Origin: Rhabditoides inermis
Lineage: Eukaryota > Nematoda > Chromadorea > Rhabditida > Rhabditidae
Direction of reading: 5' to 3'
Assembly (NCBI GenBank): GCA_963966185.1
Contig: CAWZYM010000218.1
Location: forward strand, 1 to 64,000
Length of the DNA stretch: 64,000 nt
Shown: in pieces, positions 35,501-44,403 of the stretch
How the letters are laid out: each line of letters starts with the position of its first letter
Numbering within the stretch: position 1 is the stretch's first letter
Translations under genes and position numbers: made by a program
Notes under the pieces: model-generated
What the model was told of the DNA's origin: nothing
Database searches by the model: none
What the model saw: the letters and a program-made list of their open reading frames with translations, nothing else

Positions 35501-38500
35501 AGCCGGCTGTATCGCGCTCTCTCGGACCGCTCTCTTTCTCCCCATGTCACGGGGTGAGAGACGGCCCTACGCGAGTACAGATGTTGGTAGATCAAATGTG
35601 ATTTTCTCTCATTGCCTTTGCATGTTGTCGTTTTCTCTCTCTTCCGCCCGGCGGGCATAGTACTGTTTGTATCGATCGATCATCTTCAATGCTTTTTCGG
35701 GTCGGTTCTTTCCATATTTGGGTGAATACGCCTCCCCCATTGTATGCATGTAGTAGATTGCTTTCGAGTATTCGAGTGTCTCTCCCTGGATCTGAGAGAT
35801 GAGCTCACTCCACTCTGACTTGGGTATTCCCAGTGATTTCATCGCTTCATCATTCTCTTTCCAGTAGTCTCCTAGAGAGCTGACCAGGAATGGATGGAGG
35901 GACACAGTGTATCCCAATGCCTTGTACGTTTCAGCAATAGCCGTGTATTTCTCGATCTTATCAGTCGCGGCGCGTTCGAATGAGGCGATTCCATTTCCGA
36001 ATGAAACGCGCACATCCAAAATCACCACCTGCTTTTCACTCTCTCTCGACAACACAATGTCCGGCCGCAAATTGCCGCCATCGATCGAGTTGCGAGTGTC
36101 TGTCTCGATCCAGGCATTTCGATTCACCGCCGCCTTTTCCGCGGCTGCCACGATTATGTCTTGGATGTTGTTGTGTCTCTCCACCATTCCCATACCCAAA
36201 TGCACCTTGCATCTATTGAGCACATGGGAGAGGCTTTCGAGTTGGTTCTCGTTGCACGATGTGCACATTCGGTCACACTCGGCACTTCTCGTATTCGTTC
36301 TCGCTCCTTTTAGGGGCAGAGTATCGAGCATTGCCCGATGTCTCCACTCCAGAGCACTGTCGGTTGCATATGGTTGATTGTTCTTGAGAATTCTCGCATT
36401 CCGACTGTCCTGCATGAACATGTCGAAGTTGTTGCTCATAGTTGCGTATTCGGTACTCATTCTTTCGACATTGCACTCATCGAGTGCAGCAGTGATTCTC
36501 CGTTTTAGGAGATGTTTGGCTTTCGGACCGGTCGTAGATTTCTTGCTAGTCGGTGTCGCTTGTATCTCGACAACCAGCTGATTATCGATCCATTTCACCT
36601 CGAACAGGTGAAGTGACCTCCTCATATGGCGCACTGCCTCTCTGCAGTTTCGCATCATGTTTGTCTGTCCACCGTACGATCCGATACGGTATCCAATATT
36701 CTCATCATTCAGATATCTCGCACACAGCTCTTTCTTATCACAGGTGCTCGCTTGTTGCGGCCCTATCCAAGTGATTGCAACGTATTCGAGTAGATTCCAG
36801 AACACTGTCTGGATAAACGTATCGTCTGACCACAGTAGCTTCATAGTCGTATTGAGACTACCACTGTACATGGTATCTTTCGGATGTTGCATGTGCAGGC
36901 CTTTCGAGCAGTACAGGTACGGCTTCGGCACTCCAGTCTTCACGTTTTGGATGTGTGAGATGGTACACGCGAGTGTCCTCTCTAGTTCGTTGATGCTGTT
37001 CATAGAGCACTTGTCGTTCATTGCAATGTAGTTTAGTCGCGACATCACAAACGTTTTGATCGCGTCTCTCAGCTGGTCGCAGCTGAGATGCCCTCTCACT
37101 GCTGCCAGCTTACGCATATCGATTGTCATCTGATTGAGTGTCTCAGTGGGCTCGATGATTTCACGGAATCCCACATTCACTCCGAGGTATTTGTAGCTGT
37201 CATTCTCACCTAGTACACTGATGCACTGGTTGTACATTTTGGTTTCCTTCTGCACCACTTTCCCTTTCTGGATAGTGAGCGTTCCGCATTTGCGCGGCTT
37301 GAAAATCAAATTGATCTGCTTTGCGTCTTCTGCCATTTTATCCAGCTGGTACTGCATCTCAGAGTGTGTTTTGGTGACAATTGCCATATCATCGGCAAAA
37401 GCCAGCAAAGAGAACTTCTGTCCGAGTATTTTCATGGGATTCACTCTCTTTTTGTGTGCTCGGATGAGCATCTCCAGTGTGGTGTTGAAGAGGACAGGTG
37501 AGATGGGGTCTCCCTGTTTCACTCCTGCATTTATCGCAATGTTTCTGGTTTGGTCGTTCTTTGTGTTCACTCGCATTGTCGCACCCTGATACAGGTCTGC
37601 GATGATGTTGCGGAATTCGGGCGGGAAGCCAAATGCCCTCAAGGCCTCGAGAATGGCGGTGTGGGGGACACTCCCAAATGCATTGGCGAGGTCCAGCCAC
37701 GAAACGCACACGTCTCCTTTTATCGATTTGATGTGGTGGATAGGTGTGCGGAGAAGCGCAATGTTCTCCAGACAACCCTCTCTGTTTGTGAAGCCCTTCT
37801 GGCAATCACTGATAATTCCTTTCACCTCGCACACCCTCTTTGTGAGGAGTGTGGTGTACACTTTGTATATCACATTCATCAGACTAATCGGTCTCCAGTT
37901 CTCAATGTCCATCTCGTCTCCCTTTTTGTAGATCAGAGTGACATCAGTTTCTTTCCAACTTTTCGGGATCCGCTGTTCTCTCAGACACCGATTGAACAGT
38001 GCAGTCATAAAAGAAACATCGGGATCGGCTTTCAGTAGATCACTGTATACGGTACCATCCGGTCCGGAAGCAGTGTCTGACTTCTTTTTCATCACTTCCA
38101 TCACTTCTTTCTTGCCGAACCTCCTAAGGAGTGATTCGGAGATGTTCAGTCGTGGCAGGTTGGCGGCAAGTCGCCTCACTGCCTCATTGTCGCACGGGTG
38201 TGCAGTTGTTGTTTTGCGGAAATAGTTTTCCACTCGATTTATTCCGATCTCACAGTGTTTCGACTCTTCGCCGAGGATACGTTTCACAGCAAGCGCCTTG
38301 TTCTCTCGATACAGTACCCTCAACTCCTTCACTTCCCGAGGGGGCGGGGCTTTGTTCGATTTTCTCTTTTTCGGGTGCACTGGTCTATCTCTCTCATCGA
38401 GTATTTCACACGAAGGCAAATCATCGTTCAGTAGCTTGTACGCCTCAGTTATTTTATCCTTTTTCAGCAGGTACGCATGTCTCACAAACGTATCCGCAAC

Positions 38501-39894
38501 GTATTCCACCTGTTCAAAGGCGGTCGCTTGCGCGAGCTTCTCATACCAACTTCCTTTCACAAAGAGTGGCTCAGGGTTTATTTGCATATGTGATAAATCG
38601 GCGTCCATCAGTTTCGGTATTTTGCGTGTTCTCTCATTTTGGATTGCGACTCGCATGCGCACTCGCAATTGTTCGAGGTCTCCCACCGAGTGGAAGAGTG
38701 GTCGATTATCGGTTAGTTGTTCCAGAATCAATACGATCCGCAGACCACAATTCATCTCATGTCTCTCCTGCTTACTGTACTCAGCGGGGCAGGCATACTG
38801 TATCTCTCGGCCAAATAGCCTTACTATAAACTTTCGCAGTATGCGAAAATTACAATAGACATGCTAAAATTCACAACACATTACTGATCCACTCAATAAT
38901 CCTTCTATATATCTACGGCATCCAAGCGCCCCGAAACCACCACAACCACACATCTCCCATCTAGTCGTATTCGTACTGTCAGTGACCGTCTCATATTCCC
39001 CCGAACAACACGGAAACACGGAATGCTATAAGGACTGATCTGGCCGCAGGCGACAGTCTTCAACACACTCCAAGGACCACTCCCCCCCTCACCTTGAAGG
39101 CGCCGCTGCAGGTGATGAGCTGGTTCTGTCCGTCCGTCTCCACCACGGCCATGTCGCGGATCGGGGCCAGGTTCGTGAACGTCTCCAGCACCTAAGACAA
39201 CACACGATTACATGTTACCACGTATTCTGGCAGAACGGACATTATAGGACATGTAGCGGGTCCTGGTTCTTTGCGATGACCGCATTACCGCATAGTGTGA
39301 TACATTGTGTAAAATAAGATCACCACGTATTACCAATACTATGTTTCACTGTCCCCATGAAACCAACGGCTAACTGAATTGCATAATTGTGTAAGATCCG
39401 ATGATCAGAATCAACGCTGAATAACCGCTTCAATCCTTCAATTCACATGTAATACACGAATTATTATGACATCAGGCTAGCAAGTTTGATACATATCACT
39501 GATTTCGCATTGTACGTGACATGATCCCTTGCGATGCGATTCCGAATACGGCCGATAAAAACGCAACAAAAACCCCAAATCACTGAACGGGGCGTGACAA
39601 ATTGATCCAACCCATCTATCCAATCAAATTAATCATCAGAACTAAAAAAAATCCAAACCCACCTCGATGAACGTGTTGTGTGTGGGGATGGGTTCTGTAG
39701 TCAGACGGATGAGCTGCGAGTCGCCGAAGCGGGAGCCCACGAACACCACTGCATTGTCCAGGTACGCCACACACTCCGCGATCGACGTCTCCCCCAGCAG
39801 CTCAACCTGAGAGACAGGGAGGCACATTAGCGTCTCTCTCTCCCTCTCTCTCTCATCTCACTCTCTCTCTCTCTCTCTGATCTCACTATCTCTC

Positions 39895-39925
<31 letters not shown>

Positions 39926-42900
39926 TAGTCTCTATATCTGCTCTCTCTTCCTCTCTATATCTGCTCTCTCCCCCCTCACTCTCACTTTCTCTTCTCGAAA
40001 CTGCTAATTATTAACTATTGTTCCGATCAGTTATCAGTATCTCTATTTCGTATGTTTTCACTGAATAAAATATGTTCCAGACCAACACATTAACGTCGTC
40101 AACTATATGTACAACAATTCATAGATTTCTGCCAGATGAGAACGATAAATAGCGAACTGTCAATCTGTGCTCAGTGTTGAGTGGTTAGAAAACACGAAAA
40201 CACCCATGAAAATAAAGTCGCATTCGTACATGAAACAAACACGACAAAATGAGTTGCACTACACACAGAAACTTTGACATATGCTTCGACATCAATATAA
40301 GTGGTACATCTAAGGAACATTCAAAAGTAGTTTTCAAATTCGCGCATTGCGCCTCAAATAAGAAATAAGATAACACTTGCCCAAAACCGTATACCGTAAC
40401 CGAAATGGCAACTCACCTTGAGGTCGTTGATGACATGCGTGGTCGGATCGGCATCCAGAACTAGCATGAAGAGACGACCGGACAGATCGGCAAGGAGGAA
40501 TCTGGGAGAGATTATTGAGAGAGAGAGAGAGAGGGAGAGCGAGAGAGAGGGGGAGAACCAGAGAGAGAGAAAGGGAGACGAGACGAGAGAGAGAGTGAGA
40601 GAGAGAGAGTGAGTGAGTTTTTTTAGTGAGTGAGTTTCGCCGCCTCGTACGGTCTGACCCCCAGGCCCAATCACGTCAAGCTGCGGATCTACCTCACCGC
40701 CATCCGACCTGCGATGCTCTACGGATCCGGTACTTGGGCTCTCAATAAGAAGCTCGAGGAGAAGCTGGATACGGCGGAACGCAAATTCTTGCGCCGGATG
40801 CTAGGCTACTTCTACCCAAACCGTCGCCACAACTCGCAGTTGTACCGGGATGTAAACAACATCTATTCCCGTCTCCTGCGCAAAAAGTCCAAGCTGCCCA
40901 CCCCCTCGCGGCAAGTGGCGGCAACGAGAGTTCGCCTCTTGGGACACGTGCTGCGACGAGAAGACCATCGGATTGTGAAGCAAGCTGCGCTCACACTTCC
41001 GCCGCCGGAGTGGAGACGAGGCCCAGGAAGGAAACGCGCCACATGGGACGAGAAGCTGAAGGAGGATGTCGGGCCCACGCCTGCCGTGCGTGCCAAGGTT
41101 ACCTCGAGAGACACTTCGTTCCGCAGAGCTTGGAACACTCGCAACGGGCAGTGGATGGACGCTGTTATGGACATGGCACAAGACCGCGTCAAGTGGTCAG
41201 AACTGGTTCACACGATGCTCGCCGGCTAAGGAGCGACAACGCTCCAGAAGATCTACGGAGAATCGGCCGAAGAGTGAGTGAGTGAGTGAGAGGGAGAGGG
41301 AGAGAGAGAGGGGGGAGAGAGAGGGAGAGAGAGGGAGAGAGAGGGAGAGAGAGGGAGAGAGAGGGAGAGAGGAAGAGAGAGAGAGCACTGACCGCTCTCC
41401 CTTGGCGTCAATCTTCCCGTAGCAGGTGAACTGTGTCTGGTGGATGTGCGGCGGGGCGATCGACACGAAAGAGTTGTTCTCCCTCAAACATGCAGTATCC
41501 ATACAGTAATCACAATTATACACTACTGAAACTATCTAAGCTCAATAACTACACTACTGAATGCTTCATATCATTATGATTGTGTTGTCATATTCAGATA
41601 TAACGATTCCGGATAAACGATTGATTGACTCAATAACTACAGTACACCTGACCTGACCTACAGTACCTGTTGTACACGATCGTCTCCTGTCCGACGGCCA
41701 CCACTCCTCCATAGGGGGCGGGGATAGGGATCAGCATAGACGCTTCGTTCTCAATGTTGTCCTGAAAGACTCTGGGAGATAAACTACATCAATAAGCATA
41801 AAAACAACTATAAGAACTGCACATTCTACGAGAAATAGGTGACTTAACATACCAACTCAATTTCTCAACCTTGAACACAGCCTAATCTTCAATTAAAAGA
41901 CAGATCCCCCACTAATATGTTTTCAGGACATTAAAGGAATATCAATCATATCGAAATTATAACAAATCAAAAATTAAAAATTAAAAACTTTATCCAGAAT
42001 CTCAATACACAAAACATAATTGTCTCGCTATGGAGCTGGTCCCGTGAGCATTATCGATTTCCATTCACCGTCGTTGTCACTCCTCGCCAATGTCGCCCAG
42101 TTCTCGCCACATCGTCCGTTCCGTTCCATCATCTCCTTCAGGTCGTCGCTCCATTTCACATACGGTGCTCCTATTCTCCTCGTCTTATCGTACGGTCTCC
42201 ATTCTGTTACCCGTCTCGACCATCGGTTTTTGAATGTCGCTACCTTCTTTGCCCAATTCGTTTTTCTTTTCCATGCAATATCCATAATATCGCGTAGTCC
42301 TGTCAGCTCTCGCAATCGTTCATTTCTCATTCTATCTCGTAGGGTGACATTAACCATCGATCTTTCCATTCGACGTTGCATTCTTCTTAGTTTCTCCTTT
42401 TGTTCTTCCGCAATTGCCCAGGTTTCGCAACAGTAGAGGGCTCCCGGTAATACACAAGTGTAGATCACGGCTCGCTTCCTCTTCATGGGCACAGTCCTGC
42501 TTGTGAGAAAGCGTCGATGTCTATTGAACGCTCCCCACGCACTTCCCATTCGTCTTTCTAGTTCAATCGTGTCTTTGTCCTTCGATATTGTGACTCCCAA
42601 ATATTTGAAACTTCGCACTGTCTCGAGGGGTGCACCACGTAGAGTCAAGTTCTGATTTGGTCCAATAGTGAGAATCTTCGTCTTCTTTTGACTTATTCGC
42701 AATCCATACTTTTCGCTTTCCACACTCAGTTCGTCTAGCATTTTCTGAGCGGTCTCTTTGCTTCTTTCACATAAAACAACATCATCGGCGTATCGTAGGT
42801 GACTCAAATATTCTCCATCAATTTTCACTCCTTTCTCCATCCAACTCATTTTTCTCAGTATTTGCTCCAACACGGCATTGAAAAAGACAGGGCTGAGGAC

Positions 42901-44403
42901 GCAGCCTTGCCTCACTCCTCGTTGAACATTCACCTTGGTTCGCTCCTTATTCACTTTGATCTCATTCTCAGCATTTGAATAAACCTTCTCCAGCATTGAT
43001 ATTATGTAGCCAGGCACTCCTTGTTCATATATGGTATTCCAGAGACCGTTCCATATAACACTATCATAGGCTTTTTCGTAGTCGAGGAAGACAAGGACTA
43101 GGTTGCATTTGTAGGTGTAGCTTTTCCAGATTAGTTCTTTGATTGTGTGAACATGTTCTGTTGTCGGAGATATTATAACAACCAACCAAATCACAGAAAC
43201 AACTAATGTTCAAAGACAGATCCCGTCGACTCACCTGATGGCTGACCCGCTTCATCTCCTTCTCGCCCATGTGCAGCTCCATCGTCTTGAGGTGGCGGCC
43301 GTTGTTGTCCTGGTAGATGTACGCCATACGGATCGACGCGTCATCTGCCGCTGAAAGAACCACAATTATGAATATTGATTAAATTTAAAAAAAAAAGTCG
43401 ATCGTATGTTTCAGACATATTTTGAAAATCAATAAACATAAATTTATTAATTGAAAGCGGAGAAAGCAATCCATGAAAAGTAACAATTAATAGGAAGTGA
43501 AAGTGAAAACCCCACCAGCGTTCTCGAGGAATGCGAGGTCGAGGATGGTGAGGTCCTCGAAGCGCAGGTTGGTCGCCTTCAGGTCCTTGCCCTCCGACCA
43601 CTCGATCACCTTCAGCATGCCGTCGTAGATGCGCAGCGCAATCAACTGAACACGGATACGATAGTGCAATGTATATTAGCCACTCGTGCAGGTCATTTAC
43701 ATATACTACAAGTTTCAGAAGGTTCAGGAACAGTGATTCTTACCCCGGAGGCGTGGATGCAAGCAATGACGCCAGTGTCGGAGGGACGGCCCACTCGCTC
43801 CGCAACGTGGCCCGACGCGCGAGTAATCACCTGCAAGGGTACGGTAACTCATCAAGTACAGTAACTCATTCCCCCGCAAGGATACGGTAACACACAAATA
43901 CAAGTACAGTAACTCACCTCGCCCGTTTCCGGGTCCCAGGCGAGAATCGCGAGATGATACTTGGCTGTGAGAATGAGCAGACTGTCGCGTGTCTGCAATA
44001 AAACAATGTAGGATCTGGATATCGTAACACAAATATCAAGCTACAGTAATCACATCACACGCTACGGTACCTCTCCCTCGACGCGGAACAGCTTAGTAGC
44101 GGTGATACGACCAAACACGGGGATCTCTTTGACAGGCTTCAGACCCTCCGAAGTGACGAGCATGACCTAAACATGAGGAGTCACATCCAACCACATCACA
44201 ACGAACAAAGAACAAGCGCATCAATAAATAACATAATGCTTCGTATAGTGGACAGAATAGTTGAACATTGAACGCACCTCGATTCTGTTGGTCTTGTTGA
44301 GGAGGAGGTTGAGGTGGTCGTCTGCGGTGAAGTGTCCGACGACAGCCTCGGCGACCAGCGTCGGCCGCTGCGCCGACACCACGTAGTTACACGCGGCCGC
44401 CAT
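14431..44403 (-). CDS. ddb-1: DDB1, CUL4 ubiquitin-ligase adaptor / DNA damage-binding protein 1, 1136 aa
   Basis: 38 exons, all phases match: 44278-44403, 44071-44166, 43918-43992, 43744-43830, 43516-43645, 43235-43350, 41667-41761, 41393-41482, 40417-40501, 39663-39806, 39093-39191, 34766-34858, 34259-34358, 33807-33871, 33409-33534, 33015-33132, 32696-32781, 32244-32376, 31968-32037, 31800-31842, 31426-31514, 31210-31288, 30613-30693, 30198-30296, 29924-30040, 29635-29688, 29458-29529, 28709-28773, 28573-28660, 28113-28207, 20808-20856, 20519-20608, 16419-16505, 15968-16044, 15708-15813, 15047-15115, 14608-14653, 14431-14501. Length is almost that of human DDB1 (1140 aa). Diagnostic blocks: [15 protein letters not shown] at the start, [54 protein letters not shown] and the C-terminal [11 protein letters not shown]1 forms three beta-propellers: BPB binds CUL4, BPA/BPC bind DCAF substrate receptors. 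The start ATG lies 13 nt after AATTGCAG (44417-44424), a likely splice-leader acceptor. Introns range from 48 nt to 7.3 kb. Confidence 0.95.
14664..14690. repeat. Short dispersed repeat, copy 1
   Basis: A 26-base stretch here (core ACAAATTGCGTTTTCAAACG) is repeated identically at about 28272-28297, in another ddb-1 intron. Confidence 0.7.
15615..15671. repeat. (CT)n microsatellite in a ddb-1 intron
   Basis: CT repeat followed by CCTCCCTCC, directly downstream (minus sense) of the donor of exon 15708-15813. Confidence 0.95.
16060..16412. repeat. 350-bp polypyrimidine tract in a ddb-1 intron
   Basis: Almost pure C/T on the plus strand (CTCTCTCCCTCCC mixtures). In the pre-mRNA it is a polypurine tract that starts at the 5' splice site of exon 16419-16505. 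Confidence 0.95.
16960..18338 (-). mobile_element. Reverse transcriptase of PKLHK/Penelope-like type, 5'-truncated
   Basis: A reading frame open from about 18338 to a stop at 16960 (first ATG at 18249). RT blocks in order: [42 protein letters not shown] (first catalytic Asp), [23 protein letters not shown] (catalytic DD), [11 protein letters not shown]. The PKLHK..RFI and R(Y)VDD motifs resemble Penelope-like and related RTs. No GIY-YIG endonuclease was seen at the C terminus. The frame is intact but begins abruptly at a 20-bp palindrome (18332-18351). It lies in the ddb-1 intron 16506-20518, same orientation as ddb-1. RT is certain, clade is tentative. Confidence 0.8.
18332..18351. repeat. 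Perfect 20-bp palindrome
   Basis: GTTTATCGTTAACGATAAAC reads the same on both strands. It abuts the 5' truncation of the RT and the left end of a MITE. Confidence 0.9.
18352..18925. mobile_element. MITE with 21-bp perfect terminal inverted repeats and TTAA target duplication
   Basis: The left end starts AGGTAGTGTACCC at 18356 and is the exact reverse complement of the right end finishing at 18921, 21 bp perfect. TTAA flanks both sides (18352-18355 and 18922-18925). About 566 bp with no coding capacity. A TTAA duplication is the hallmark of piggyBac-type transposition, so this is probably a non-autonomous piggyBac-like element. Confidence 0.85.
19139..19209 (+). repeat. tRNA-like sequence
   Basis: GGAATGGTTAGTGAGTTAGG (A-box-like) and GGCGGTTCTATCCTC (B-box-like) are spaced as in a tRNA. 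The acceptor arms pair poorly. Possibly a tRNA pseudogene or SINE head. Confidence 0.3.
19281..20150. repeat. 870-bp foldback element (long hairpin)
   Basis: The two halves are inverted copies over about 430 bp each: the left arm runs from ATATCACACGATACGCG through GGTGCTCTACAAGGT and GTTATGATCAA to about 19695, and the mirrored blocks occur in reverse order from about 19770 to 20150. The central loop is about 70-80 bp. No coding capacity. If transcribed, either strand would fold into a long imperfect RNA hairpin. Confidence 0.85.
20151..20518. other. ddb-1 intron remainder
   Basis: No recognisable element in this 370-bp stretch between the foldback element and exon 20519-20608. Confidence 0.5.
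20890..28098. repeat. 7.2-kb minisatellite, about 69 copies of a 104-bp pyrimidine-rich unit, in a ddb-1 intron
   Basis: The unit contains the markers CCCATCACCTGCAC and CTATGCGCCC within C/T-only sequence; successive markers at 20907, 21011 and 21115 give a period of 104 bp. Copies are almost identical. Variants include a CCCTCG (T to G) copy at 22321, 23471, 25449 and 26599, a 107-bp copy (CCCTCTATCCCC) at 22641, 22852, 25769, 25980 and 27647, a +2 copy near 24067 and a -1 copy near 27328. Because 104 is not a multiple of three and the unit has no stop on the plus strand, all three plus frames stay open for about 2400 codons; these are not genes. The array fills the intron between exons 20808-20856 and 28113-28207. 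Confidence 0.98.
28225..28268. repeat. Possible RTE-type LINE 3' tail relic
   Basis: GATTATGGATAAACATTTGA followed by TTTGATT repeats. GGATAAA plus a short tandem repeat is typical of the 3' end of RTE-like LINEs, and the same motif ends the LINE at 42028-43165. Confidence 0.45.
28271..28298. repeat. Short dispersed repeat, copy 2
   Basis: Same 26-base block as at 14664-14690. Confidence 0.7.
28979..29371. mobile_element. Short MITE with TTAA flanks
   Basis: AGTGACAATTT at 28983-28993 is the inverse of AAATTGTCACT at 29357-29367, and TTAA flanks both ends. No coding capacity. Same target as the 18352-18925 MITE but a different end sequence. It lies in the ddb-1 intron 28774-29457. Confidence 0.7.
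29550..29583. repeat. (CT)n microsatellite
   Basis: Pure CT tract in the ddb-1 intron between exons 29458-29529 and 29635-29688. Confidence 0.95.
30460..30525. repeat. Hairpin MITE family fragment
   Basis: Contains CCTTCGGAACACTC and TCGAGAGACTGACCGCTACTT, matching the right half of the element at 6113-6210. Confidence 0.45.
34920..35335. repeat. Diverged tandem duplication of about 190 bp
   Basis: Two consecutive blocks share the order CATACACAATACGTTTCAGT, ..CAACA.ATTATCA, GTGAT.ATCAAT, AAACTTACGTA and GCATGTTTGTA. Both lie in the ddb-1 intron just 3' (minus sense) of the RLE retrotransposon. Confidence 0.7.
35345..38866 (-). mobile_element. RLE-type non-LTR retrotransposon (R2/NeSL/R4 group), 5'-truncated
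   Basis: The coding frame is open from a stop near 38866 (minus sense) to the stop at 35609 and is followed by about 260 bp of GC-rich 3' sequence. It lies in the ddb-1 intron 34859-39092, same orientation as ddb-1. The 3' boundary near 35345 is approximate. The 5' end is cut inside a Cys/His-containing region upstream of the first ATG. Confidence 0.85.
35609..38755 (-). CDS. Retrotransposon protein: reverse transcriptase plus restriction-like endonuclease, 1048 aa from first ATG
   Basis: The RT domain occupies roughly residues 220-560: [42 protein letters not shown] (catalytic Asp), [20 protein letters not shown] (catalytic DD) and YKYLGVNVG. The C-terminal part has a CCHC knuckle [19 protein letters not shown], then the PD-(D/E)XK-type endonuclease [20 protein letters not shown]. 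This RT-CCHC-RLE order is diagnostic of the R2/R4/NeSL group, in which the endonuclease nicks the target for target-primed reverse transcription. The frame has no internal stop. Open sequence continues upstream of the ATG ([14 protein letters not shown]), so the natural start is probably missing. Antisense frames of up to 232 codons inside it are shadows. Confidence 0.9.
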   Translation of the reverse strand: MNCGLRIVLILEQLTDNRPLFHSVGDLEQLRVRMRVAIQNERTRKIPKLMDADLSHMQINPEPLFVKGSWYEKLAQATAFEQVEYVADTFVRHAYLLKKDKITEAYKLLNDDLPSCEILDERDRPVHPKKRKSNKAPPPREVKELRVLYRENKALAVKRILGEESKHCEIGINRVENYFRKTTTAHPCDNEAVRRLAANLPRLNISESLLRRFGKKEVMEVMKKKSDTASGPDGTVYSDLLKADPDVSFMTALFNRCLREQRIPKSWKETDVTLIYKKGDEMDIENWRPISLMNVIYKVYTTLLTKRVCEVKGIISDCQKGFTNREGCLENIALLRTPIHHIKSIKGDVCVSWLDLANAFGSVPHTAILEALRAFGFPPEFRNIIADLYQGATMRVNTKNDQTRNIAINAGVKQGDPISPVLFNTTLEMLIRAHKKRVNPMKILGQKFSLLAFADDMAIVTKTHSEMQYQLDKMAEDAKQINLIFKPRKCGTLTIQKGKVVQKETKMYNQCISVLGENDSYKYLGVNVGFREIIEPTETLNQMTIDMRKLAAVRGHLSCDQLRDAIKTFVMSRLNYIAMNDKCSMNSINELERTLACTISHIQNVKTGVPKPYLYCSKGLHMQHPKDTMYSGSLNTTMKLLWSDDTFIQTVFWNLLEYVAITWIGPQQASTCDKKELCARYLNDENIGYRIGSYGGQTNMMRNCREAVRHMRRSLHLFEVKWIDNQLVVEIQATPTSKKSTTGPKAKHLLKRRITAALDECNVERMSTEYATMSNNFDMFMQDSRNARILKNNQPYATDSALEWRHRAMLDTLPLKGARTNTRSAECDRMCTSCNENQLESLSHVLNRCKVHLGMGMVERHNNIQDIIVAAAEKAAVNRNAWIETDTRNSIDGGNLRPDIVLSRESEKQVVILDVRVSFGNGIASFERAATDKIEKYTAIAETYKALGYTVSLHPFLVSSLGDYWKENDEAMKSLGIPKSEWSELISQIQGETLEYSKAIYYMHTMGEAYSPKYGKNRPEKALKMIDRYKQYYARRAEERENDNMQRQ
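39807..40416. other. ddb-1 intron 39807-40416
   Basis: Apart from the CT-rich stretch at its left end, nothing recognisable. Confidence 0.5.
39834..39985. repeat. CT-rich microsatellite region
   Basis: Interrupted CT repeats in the ddb-1 intron 39807-40416. Confidence 0.9.
40514..40618. repeat. GA-rich microsatellite flanking a LINE fragment
   Basis: Interrupted GA repeats ending in GTGAGTGAG. A similar GTGAGTGAG block follows the LINE fragment at 41275-41290. Confidence 0.9.
40619..41292 (+). mobile_element. RTE-like LINE fragment (C-terminal part of the RT protein)
   Basis: A plus-strand frame ends at 41229. It shows the C-terminal LINE signature [18 protein letters not shown], then [19 protein letters not shown] and [11 protein letters not shown]. 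It lacks the catalytic RT blocks, so it is 5'-truncated, as is usual for LINEs. After the stop there are only about 45 bases before a (GTGA)n tail. It sits in the ddb-1 intron 40502-41392, opposite to the gene. Not a functional gene. Confidence 0.85.
41287..41387. repeat. GA-rich microsatellite
   Basis: GAGAGGGAGA repeats in the intron next to the donor of ddb-1 exon 41393-41482. Confidence 0.95.
41598..41632. repeat. Possible RTE-type 3' tail relic
   Basis: CGATTCCGGATAAACGATTG followed by ATTGACT, resembling the LINE 3' end at about 41965-42005. Confidence 0.4.
41960..43180 (-). mobile_element. RTE-like LINE, 5'-truncated, with RT active-site blocks
   Basis: The minus-strand frame ending at 42028 holds [30 protein letters not shown] (catalytic Asp), [29 protein letters not shown] (catalytic DD), [10 protein letters not shown] and the C-terminal [14 protein letters not shown]. 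The first about 10 codons from the ATG at 43194 are probably host intron. No endonuclease domain, so it is a dead 5'-truncated copy with its RT core intact. The 3' end reads TGGATAAAG followed by TTTTTAA repeats. It lies in the ddb-1 intron 41762-43234, same orientation as the gene. Confidence 0.88.

Noticed and set aside
35907..38858. Plus-strand frames of 120-232 codons
   Set aside because: They are shadows of the retrotransposon RT-endonuclease frame on the other strand.
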